Below, piece by piece: positions 8,567 to 13,515 of a DNA stretch of 13,515 bases. Origin of the DNA: Gemmatimonadota bacterium (GTDB taxonomy: Bacteria; Gemmatimonadota; Gemmatimonadetes; Gemmatimonadales; GWC2-71-9); NCBI GenBank assembly GCA_003221825.1, contig QHUE01000125.1:1-13515 (forward strand), given 5' to 3'. The notes beneath the pieces were generated by a model. That model was not told the origin of the DNA. It saw only the letters and a program-made list of their open reading frames with translations, and made no database searches. A program made the position numbers and the translations under genes. Each line of letters opens with the position of its first letter. Within the stretch, counting starts at the first letter, position 1.

Positions 8567-9540
8567 GCCTCGTTGTCTCCGCTTCCTTCGTCTCCGTGAT
8601 CCCGGTCGTGGCGCCGATCGACCACAAACACCGATCCCGCCTGCGTCTTGGCGTAGCTCTTCATTTCCGTCGCCAGCTCGCTGACCTGCGCGGGATGCGC
8701 AAATCGACGGTGCTGATTCGTCACCACGCCGATCGACAGCGTCATCAGCGGCACGCGGTGCAGCTGGCCACGCCGGTCCTTCCCGAAATAGTAGCCTGCC
8801 CGCCGGTCCTGCTCGTTGTACTGGTACGGCACCAGCGTGTCGAACACGTCCAGCACTTCGCTGCACACCGGTGCGATGCTCTCGATCGGCAGGACGAAGA
8901 TGAAGTCGTCGCCGCCGATGTGTCCGACGAAACCCTGCTTCCCGAGCATCCCCCGCACAACATCGTGCAGGATCCGGGAGAGCAGGTAGATCACACGATC
9001 GCCGTCGTAATAACTGTAGCGATCGTTGTATTCTTTGAAGTGATCGAGGTCGGCGTAGCAGACGGCGAAAAACTCGCCGAGCTCCATCCGCCGCTTGATC
9101 TCCCGCTCGATCTCCGTCGTGCCGGGGAGACGCGTCGAGGGATTCACCGCCACATCGCGCTCGGCCCGGGTCACCAGGGCGTCGAGCCGTCCCGCCTGCT
9201 CGCCCGGCTCGAACAGCGGGGTGATCACTTCGTCCGCCCCCGCCGCGAACCACTTTCGCACCGCGTCCGTCGCATGGCGATTCGTCACCACGGCGAGCGG
9301 TACGATCGCCGTATAGGCATCGCCCTTGAGGCGGGCGCACAGCTGCATGCCTTCATCGCCCGCGCTGTCGGCATCGATCACGACCAGCGTCGGTAGCGCC
9401 CGCAACACCCGCTCTTCCACCCCTGCGGCTTGCGGAAGGGAGATGACAGGCAGCCCCTTCCCGTTGACCCAAGCGGTCACGAAGTCAGGTACGGACCGTC
9501 CAGCCGGCGAGAAGAAGAGAATGGCTTGGCGCGACCGCAC
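8563..9540 (-). CDS. GGDEF-domain protein with a degenerate receiver-like N-terminus (GGDDF signature)
   Basis: Related to diguanylate cyclases, which make cyclic di-GMP. Of 325 residues, about 5-125 fold like a response-regulator receiver: VVIDAD (53-58, possible phosphoacceptor Asp56), VPLAVVTN and GADEVITPLFEP. The N-terminal acidic pair is replaced by FFSPAG, and the usual Lys-Pro is Thr-Pro. The GGDEF domain covers about 131-310, with NPSTRLPG at its start, YADLDHFKEYND (162-173), and a signature GGDDF (209-213) in place of GGDEF. No RxxD inhibitory site precedes the signature. About 25 extra residues (EQDRRAGYYFGKDRRGQ) sit before the last strands. Such divergence may mean an altered or lost cyclase activity. 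The GTG at 9540 has a strong AGGAG site 4 nt upstream. The gene follows terC by 35 nt and overlaps the zinc-ribbon gene (GTGA). Confidence 0.88.
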   Translation of the reverse strand: MRSRQAILFFSPAGRSVPDFVTAWVNGKGLPVISLPQAAGVEERVLRALPTLVVIDADSAGDEGMQLCARLKGDAYTAIVPLAVVTNRHATDAVRKWFAAGADEVITPLFEPGEQAGRLDALVTRAERDVAVNPSTRLPGTTEIEREIKRRMELGEFFAVCYADLDHFKEYNDRYSYYDGDRVIYLLSRILHDVVRGMLGKQGFVGHIGGDDFIFVLPIESIAPVCSEVLDVFDTLVPYQYNEQDRRAGYYFGKDRRGQLHRVPLMTLSIGVVTNQHRRFAHPAQVSELATEMKSYAKTQAGSVFVVDRRHDRDHGDEGSGDNEA

Positions 9541-9567
9541 CTTACTCCTCTCGTAAGGGTAGAAACC

Positions 9568-9581
9568 GCCTAAACTTAGGC
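9568..9581. other. Short inverted repeat at the terC stop codon
   Basis: Read on the minus strand, GCCTAAGTTTAGGC has perfect 6-base arms around two bases and includes the terC TAA stop. It sits in the 35-nt gap before the GGDEF gene. It has no T-run after it and a very small loop, so it is a poor intrinsic terminator. A protein-binding palindrome or chance are both possible. Confidence 0.3.
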
Positions 9582-10340
9582 CTCGTCGCCTCCCGTGTCA
9601 AATGAACCCTCGTACGCCTCACGCAAGCGCAGCGGTGGCGTCCGCGCGCGCATCCGCAGGTTCAGCATCTCCACGAACACCGAGAAGCCCATCGCGAAGT
9701 AGATGTATCCCTTGGCAATGTGCTGACCCAGGCCGTCGGCGATGAGCGAGACGCCGATCATCAACAGAAAGCTGAGCGCGAGCATTTTCACCGTCGGATG
9801 GCGATGCACGAAGCCGCTGATCGGCGCGGCGGCGAACATCATCACGGCGACCGCCAGCACCACCGCGGCAATCATCACCGGCAGGTGGCGCGCCATCCCG
9901 ACGGCGGTGATGACGGAGTCGAGCGAGAAGACGATGTCGAGCAGGACGATCTGGCCCACGACGCCGGCGAGCGACACGCGCGCCGCTCCCGCAGCGTGAC
10001 CAGCGTCGCCCTCGAGTCCCGTGTGGATTTCGCGGGTGCTCTTGGCAAGGAGGAAGAGGCCTCCCGCGATGAGAATCAGATCGCGCCTGGAGAACGGATG
10101 CCCGAGCAGGTGGAACCACGGCGCGGTCAGCCGGATGATCCACGCGAGCGCGGCGAGCAGTGCGATCCGCGTGAGCATGGCGCCGGCCAGGCCGACGCGC
10201 CGGGCGCGCCCCTGCTCGGCCGTGGGGAGTTTGCCCGCTAGAATCGAAATGAAGATGATGTTGTCGATGCCGAGCACGATCTCCAGCACCGTCAACGTGA
10301 GGAGGCCGAGCCACGCTTCCGGACTCAGCAGCACATTCAT
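9576..10340 (-). CDS. TerC/YkoY-family integral membrane protein
   Basis: Multi-pass inner-membrane protein of the TerC superfamily. Relatives are linked to tellurite resistance and, for several members, to manganese export. The 254-residue length is typical. The two acidic hallmark motifs are present: VLEIVLGIDNIIF (Glu20, Asp26) and VLLDIVFSLDSVITAVG (Asp135, Asp141). About seven hydrophobic helices can be traced (for example 10-33, 55-72, 87-100, 125-148, 156-176, 187-203, 212-228). The ATG at 10340 gives MNVLLSPEAWLGLL and has AGGA about 8-10 nt upstream. An upstream in-frame start exists, but the extra residues would be read from the repeat region and are unlikely. The substrate cannot be told from sequence. 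A 101-nt repeat-containing gap lies upstream. Confidence 0.9.
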   Translation of the reverse strand: MNVLLSPEAWLGLLTLTVLEIVLGIDNIIFISILAGKLPTAEQGRARRVGLAGAMLTRIALLAALAWIIRLTAPWFHLLGHPFSRRDLILIAGGLFLLAKSTREIHTGLEGDAGHAAGAARVSLAGVVGQIVLLDIVFSLDSVITAVGMARHLPVMIAAVVLAVAVMMFAAAPISGFVHRHPTVKMLALSFLLMIGVSLIADGLGQHIAKGYIYFAMGFSVFVEMLNLRMRARTPPLRLREAYEGSFDTGGDEA

Positions 10341-10356
10341 GATTGGATCCTGCGTG

Positions 10357-10430
10357 GAATGTCCAACTTCGAATGTCCAATGATCAACGACCAATGATCA
10401 TTGAACATTCTACATTGGAGACATTCGGTA
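10357..10430. repeat. AT-rich intergenic repeat with nested hairpin
   Basis: GAATGTCCAA occurs twice (10357-10366, 10371-10380). Arms GAATGTCCAATGAT (10371-10384) and ATCATTGAACATTC (10397-10410) pair with one mismatch around a 12-base loop. CAATGATCATTG (10392-10403) is a perfect palindrome, and related ACATT/CATTGG words continue to about 10430. The stretch fills the gap between the exported-protein gene and terC and is far more AT-rich than its surroundings. I recall similar CATTGATCATTGG-type intergenic repeats in other environmental genomes but cannot verify this. No T-tract marks it as an intrinsic terminator. Confidence 0.6.
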
Positions 10431-10441
10431 GAGGTGACTGG

Positions 10442-11212
10442 CTAGAAACTGAACGAGAATCGCAACTCACTACGGCTAGGACTCACGGTCGTGCGCATCT
10501 CCGCCGCCCGCCCCGCGGCCGCGCTCATGCGGGCGGAAATCAGTGCATCGACCGCGCTCAGCACGTGATTGGCAAGGAGCAGACCGATCTGATTCTGTGC
10601 GCGCCGGAACGCCGTATCGCTCCGCTTGATGTAGTCGCGGAACACCTCGTGCTCCAGCGAATGGTTGCGCCAGCTCCAGAGGTAGTTGGGACCGACCGCA
10701 CGGGCTTGATAGAATTGCAGCGCCCGCCAATACGGCGGCGACGTCGGATCGGGCGAGACGTTGGGATCCTCCCAGAAGGTGCGCCGCGCGAGCAGCCAGA
10801 CAGCCCCGTTGTAGGTCAGCGAGTCGGCTTCCGGGACGAACGCCGGACCGGGATCGGTGTCGTAGCTGCCGCTTTCGGCGAAGCGCTCCATTTGCTCGTA
10901 GTACTCGAAGATGGTGTCGCGCCGCATTGGGACGTAGGACCGCCGCGCGACATCGAACGCGAGATCCTGAAAGCGCCGGGCTTCCGCCATCGCCTCGTGA
11001 TCGAGCTGCAGGAAGCGCGATACGAGGTACACCTCCGCCGCCAGGTAGACCGCCCCGCGATCTTGATGCGCGAGCAGCTGTCCGGTCCCCGGCACCAGCA
11101 GCGAGGCAAGCGGCCGCACGAATATGTTCGGCGACGGCTTCTGCTGCTGTGCGCCGGCAACGCTCGCGGCGACGACCGACACGATTCCGGCGAGCGACGC
11201 CGCCCGCTTCAC
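10442..11212 (-). CDS. Exported protein of unknown function (PGTGQ-motif)
   Basis: 256 residues. An N-terminal signal peptide is visible (MKRAASLAGIVSVVAASVAGA, likely cut before QQQ). It is followed by LASLLVPGTGQLLAHQDRGAVYLAAEVYLVSRF (about 35-67), a pattern seen in DUF5683-like proteins. The middle is rich in Asp, Tyr and Trp. A helical segment NQIGLLLANHVLSAVDALISARMS lies near 205-230, and the C-terminus RSELRFSFSF ends in alternating aromatic residues, as in outer-membrane-associated proteins. The GTG at 11212 shares one base with the stop of the PorV-like gene (TAGTG), so the two are probably translated together and may act together in the outer membrane or periplasm. The function is not known to me. 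Possible partners of the PorV-like barrel should be considered. Confidence 0.75.
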   Translation of the reverse strand: MKRAASLAGIVSVVAASVAGAQQQKPSPNIFVRPLASLLVPGTGQLLAHQDRGAVYLAAEVYLVSRFLQLDHEAMAEARRFQDLAFDVARRSYVPMRRDTIFEYYEQMERFAESGSYDTDPGPAFVPEADSLTYNGAVWLLARRTFWEDPNVSPDPTSPPYWRALQFYQARAVGPNYLWSWRNHSLEHEVFRDYIKRSDTAFRRAQNQIGLLLANHVLSAVDALISARMSAAAGRAAEMRTTVSPSRSELRFSFSF

Positions 11213-12243
11213 TAGAACGTCACCCGGAAGGAGAAGAAGGTCGGGCTATCCGCCTGCAGATCCGAGCCCGTGAGGAACGCGCGCGCGAGATCGACGCCGA
11301 GCGAGCCGCTCTCGATCCCCAGCCCCACACTCGGTCCACTCAACCCGTCCTGCACGAACGCGTAGCCGGCCCGCACGCGCACGAGCCGCTGGTAGCCCAC
11401 GTCGACGCCGACGCGCGTCTCCGACTGGCCCACTTGTCCCCAGGGGCTGTCGACATCGGCGGCGAGCTTCACATCAAACGCTTGATCGAGCGTGCGTCCC
11501 GTGGCGGGACGCAGTCGCACCTCGTACACCGCGCCGACGGCGAGCCGCGTGGGCAGCGGATCCGCCTGCGCCTGGTTCTGGACCTGCAGCCGGAAGCCGA
11601 TGTTGCGGAGTGCCACCCCGATGCGCAGCGGGCCGCCCGGGCCGACGCTGAACTGTCCGCCAAGATCCAGCGCGTGCGTGGCTCCCGTGCCGGCGGGGAA
11701 GTCACGGCAGTCGCCGCTGCAGTCGACGCGGAACTGGACGAGCTTGTAGCTGATGCCGAAGGCGAACGAGCCCGCCAGGTTGGTCGCGTACGAGGCGAGG
11801 AACTCGAAGTTGCGCGGTGCGATGCGCGCGATGGTGTTGCCGTTGGGATCGGTGCGATCGAGATCGCCATAGTCGACGAGGTAGACCGCCCCGCCGATCA
11901 CGCCGATTCCGCGCGAGGGAAAGTACGCACCGAGCACATTGCTGCGGCCGGCGACCAGTGTGGCGCTGTGCAGCGCGAATTCATCGTCACTGAGCGTGGC
12001 AAGGCCCGCCGGATTCCAGAACGCCGCTTCGCCCCGCCCCGCCGCGGCGGTCGCCGTCTGTCCCATGCCCACCGCCTGCGCCCCGACCGGAAACACGAGA
12101 AACAGCGCGCCGGCGTTGAGGGGAAGCTCCTGGCTGGACAGTCGGACGGTCGGACTGGCGGACAGAATGAAGATGACGATCGGGACCAAATACCGTCCGA
12201 CCGTCAGACCGTCCGACCGACCCTCAGAAGCTTTTCGCCTCAT
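11212..12243 (-). CDS. PorV/PorQ-like outer-membrane beta-barrel protein
   Basis: 343 residues from ATG 12243. The N-terminus has basic residues and a hydrophobic core YLVPIVIFILSAS (about 18-30), consistent with a signal peptide cut near LSSQ. The mature protein begins ELPLNAGALFLVFPVGAQAVGMG and contains AAFWNPAGLATL (74-84), the typical start of PorV/UPF0164 barrels. Alternating strands follow, ending in FFSFRVTF with a terminal Phe, as outer-membrane barrels do. In Bacteroidota PorV works in type IX secretion; in other phyla members are poorly characterised, and no other T9SS gene is visible here. A further in-frame ATG at 12267 exists; 12243 was chosen because it reduces overlap with the Trm112-like gene to 20 nt. 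Neither has a good ribosome-binding site. The signal-peptide codons lie inside an octamer repeat. Confidence 0.82.
   Translation of the reverse strand: MRRKASEGRSDGLTVGRYLVPIVIFILSASPTVRLSSQELPLNAGALFLVFPVGAQAVGMGQTATAAAGRGEAAFWNPAGLATLSDDEFALHSATLVAGRSNVLGAYFPSRGIGVIGGAVYLVDYGDLDRTDPNGNTIARIAPRNFEFLASYATNLAGSFAFGISYKLVQFRVDCSGDCRDFPAGTGATHALDLGGQFSVGPGGPLRIGVALRNIGFRLQVQNQAQADPLPTRLAVGAVYEVRLRPATGRTLDQAFDVKLAADVDSPWGQVGQSETRVGVDVGYQRLVRVRAGYAFVQDGLSGPSVGLGIESGSLGVDLARAFLTGSDLQADSPTFFSFRVTF
12139..12225. repeat. GTCCGACC octamer tandem and inverted repeat
   Basis: CCGTCCGA, CCGTCAGA and CCGTCCGA occur in tandem at 12193-12216. The opposite orientation GTCGGACGGTCGGAC lies at 12141-12155 and matches 12195-12209 as an inverted repeat with one mismatch, giving 15-base arms around about 39 bases. 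The block covers the signal-peptide codons of the PorV-like gene and ends at the stop of the Trm112-like gene, so it looks like an intergenic repeat absorbed into the coding sequence. Confidence 0.65.
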
Positions 12244-12397
12244 CGATGAGCATGATCGGGATGTCATCTTCGACCGCGTAGACCAACCGGCAGGCCTGAC
12301 AGGCGAGCGCCTCGGGGGGGGGATTGGTCCGATGCTCGAGCGGTCCCTTGCACTTGGGACAGACGAGAATCTCGAGCAGGTCGGGGGCGAGGCTCAT
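12224..12397 (-). CDS. Trm112/YcaR-family small zinc-binding protein
   Basis: 57 residues. MSLAPDLLEILVCPKCKGPL begins the protein, followed by CQACRLVYAVEDDIPIMLIDEA. The two CxxC pairs (CPKC, CQAC) and the DDIPIML ending are the UPF0434/Trm112-like signature. Eukaryotic and archaeal Trm112 activates methyltransferases; the bacterial role is less clear. The ATG at 12397 overlaps the era TGA (ATGA), so it is probably made together with Era, and the TGA stop is at 12224-12226. The small size is normal for the family. Confidence 0.87.
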   Translation of the reverse strand: MSLAPDLLEILVCPKCKGPLEHRTNPPPEALACQACRLVYAVEDDIPIMLIDEAKSF

Positions 12398-13251
12398 GAG
12401 GTGGCGTACCCCAGTCGCTTGAGGGATGGTTCATCGCGGCGCCATTTGGGCAGCACCTTCACATGCAGGTCCAGGAAGACCCGCTGGCCGAGCAGCGCCT
12501 CGATCTTGGCGCGCGCCGCAGCGCCGAGGGCTTTGATGGTGCGGCCGCCCTCGCCGATGACGATCCCTTTCTGGCTGTCGCGTTCGACGTAGAGCACGGC
12601 CCGAATATATACCGGCTCGGCGCCCTCCCGGAACTCGTCGATTTCGGACGCGACGCTGTAAGGCAGCTCTTCATGCAGCTGCTCGAACGCCGCTTCGCGA
12701 ATGAATTCCGCCGCAAAGAAGCGCATCGGCTGGGTGGCCAGCTCGTCGGGATCATAATGAAAGGGACTCTCCGGCAGCTGCTTGGCAATCGTGGCCAGCA
12801 ACGCGTCGATGCCTTCACCGCTGACGGCTGAAACGAAGACTTCGGACGGGTGGACGGCCGGACGGCCGGGCGGCCCCACGACATCGGATTTCGTGTAGAC
12901 GATGACGATCGGTGCGCGCGGTGGTTTGGTGAGCTGCGCGACGGTGGCGAGGGGGGGCGCCGGGTGTTCCGCCAGGGGATGCAGGTACGCGATCACTTCC
13001 GCGTCGTCGATGGCGCGCAGCGCCGCGGCGCGCATCGCTTCATGCAGCCGGTATTCCGGCTCGAGCAACCCGGGCGAGTCGGTGAAGATGTACTGCGTGT
13101 CGTCCTTGGTGAGCAGGCCGACGACCGGCAGGCGGGTTGACTGGGGTTTGGGCGAGACAATCGCTAGGTGTTCGCCTACAAGGGCGTTGAGCAGCGTCGA
13201 TTTCCCGACGTTGGGCCGGCCGGCCAGAACGATGGTGCCGCAACGGGTCAT
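12394..13251 (-). CDS. era: Era, ribosome-assembly GTPase
   Basis: Essential GTPase that binds the 3' end of 16S rRNA during 30S assembly. 285 residues from ATG 13251, which gives the usual MTRCGTIVLAGRPN start; an ATG at 13278 would add nine residues without a better ribosome-binding site. G1 is GRPNVGKST (residues 11-19), G2 the Thr of PQSTR, G3 DSPG (DTPG in most), and G4 TKSD where NKxD is usual. The C-terminal KH domain is present, with VIGEGGRTIKALG and LDLHVKVLPKWRRDEPSLKRLGY. The stretch between G4 and G5 is short and repetitive (GPPGRPAVHPSEV) compared with typical Era. The KH domain and its spacing distinguish Era from Der and other GTPases. It is the first gene of the minus-strand run. 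Confidence 0.94.
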   Translation of the reverse strand: MTRCGTIVLAGRPNVGKSTLLNALVGEHLAIVSPKPQSTRLPVVGLLTKDDTQYIFTDSPGLLEPEYRLHEAMRAAALRAIDDAEVIAYLHPLAEHPAPPLATVAQLTKPPRAPIVIVYTKSDVVGPPGRPAVHPSEVFVSAVSGEGIDALLATIAKQLPESPFHYDPDELATQPMRFFAAEFIREAAFEQLHEELPYSVASEIDEFREGAEPVYIRAVLYVERDSQKGIVIGEGGRTIKALGAAARAKIEALLGQRVFLDLHVKVLPKWRRDEPSLKRLGYATS

Positions 13252-13279
13252 AGGTCGAAGTGTAGGACCGCGCGGCATC

Positions 13280-13309
13280 TTGCGCGAGTCGACGCGCTGC
13301 CTGTACGAT
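13280..13309 (+). promoter_or_regulatory. Possible sigma-70-type promoter for the plus-strand gene
   Basis: TTGCGC (13280-13285) and TACGAT (13304-13309) are spaced by 18 bases, and the start codon follows 30 bases later. Both boxes match the consensus at four of six positions. In a GC-rich genome such matches arise by chance, so this is only a suggestion. Confidence 0.3.
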
Positions 13310-13338
13310 CAAGTGAGAAGTCAACCGCGAGGGTCGGT

Positions 13339-13515
13339 ATGCTACGGAACGTGCAGGTCTCCGTGCTCGCGCTGTCGCTGGCAGGAACTGGGTGCGCGCG
13401 GCACACCATTCCCCCCGTCGAGCTCATCAATCAGACTCGGATCGGACCCGCGGAGGACCTTGGCCCCGGCATAACAGGAGTGCGCTCCAACGGGATCACG
13501 TTCGACCGCAGCGCC
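13339..13515 (+). CDS. Putative lipoprotein, N-terminal fragment (continues past the window)
   Basis: 59 codons are open to the window edge. The start ATG at 13339 has GAGGG 5 nt upstream. MLRNVQVSVLALSLAGTGC looks like a lipoprotein signal: one Arg, a hydrophobic core and a cysteine at residue 19, although the residue three before the cysteine is Gly and not the usual Leu. The mature part begins ARHTIPPVELINQTRIGPAEDLGPGITGVR. I do not recognise the family. It is divergent from era and so is not part of the minus-strand run. The next bases are needed to name it. Confidence 0.6.
   Translation, partial: MLRNVQVSVLALSLAGTGCARHTIPPVELINQTRIGPAEDLGPGITGVRSNGITFDRSA

Noticed and set aside
7850..8684. 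Gly/Ala-rich plus-strand frames resembling PE_PGRS-type proteins
   Set aside because: They are the reverse complement of the Pro/Ala linker of the zinc-ribbon protein; the composition alone explains them.
11212..12243. Evidence for a type IX secretion system
   Set aside because: Only a PorV-like barrel is present; no PorU, PorK-N or T9SS C-terminal signals are visible, and PorV-like proteins occur without T9SS.
13296..13324. Minus-strand TTGACT as a -35 box for era
   Set aside because: No -10-like hexamer lies at 16-18 bases from it; GGCAGC occupies the expected place.

Overview
The window is GC-rich bacterial chromosome. The best guess is a Gemmatimonadota member, probably from a metagenome assembly. 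This rests on a diderm gene set (LolCD lipoprotein exporter, PorV-like outer-membrane barrel) combined with an McsA-McsB-ClpC arginine-phosphorylation/proteolysis module, very dense packing, and the gene order prfB-lysS-lolC-lolD-mcsA-mcsB-clpC, which I associate with that phylum. The assignment is inference; no database search was possible.

Layout. Thirteen genes lie head to tail on the minus strand, with a fourteenth, divergent and partial, on the plus strand at the right edge. In the direction of transcription (right to left) they are: era (GTPase, 12394-13251); a Trm112-like zinc protein (12224-12397); a PorV-like outer-membrane protein (11212-12243); an exported protein of unknown function (10442-11212); a TerC-family membrane protein (9576-10340); a response-regulator-like GGDEF protein (8563-9540); a zinc-ribbon Pro/Ala-rich protein (7766-8566); prfB (6883-7766); lysS (5588-6883); a LolC/E permease (4257-5588); LolD ATPase (3559-4260); mcsA (3053-3559); mcsB (2143-3053); and clpC (1-2115, C-terminus outside the window). 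Most neighbours overlap by 1 or 4 nt (TAATG, TGATG, TAGTG, ATGA, GTGA), so much of the strand looks like a translationally coupled operon. The gaps over 20 nt inside the run are before terC (101 nt, filled by an AT-rich repeat), before the GGDEF gene (35 nt) and before clpC (27 nt). A plus-strand putative lipoprotein starts at 13339, divergent from era. No stretch over 300 nt lacks a gene.

Biology. The left part is a protein quality-control unit (ClpC unfoldase with its adaptor/kinase pair McsA/McsB) next to a lipoprotein-release ABC transporter. The centre is translation (RF2 and lysyl-tRNA synthetase). prfB carries the classical autoregulatory +1 frameshift site. The right part mixes envelope proteins with the ribosome-assembly GTPase Era.

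The most unusual observation is that three adjacent conserved genes each lack an internal segment that is normally among their most conserved: mcsB lacks about 50 residues including the VEKHLISP region, lysS about 60 residues including class II motif 2, and prfB about 70 residues including the GGQ motif. Flanking sequence and gene ends are intact. At least seven genes here end in TGA, so the cell needs a working RF2. I therefore think assembly or gap-closure errors are more likely than true gene decay. I found no convincing new biological system, mobile element, CRISPR array, tRNA or rRNA.
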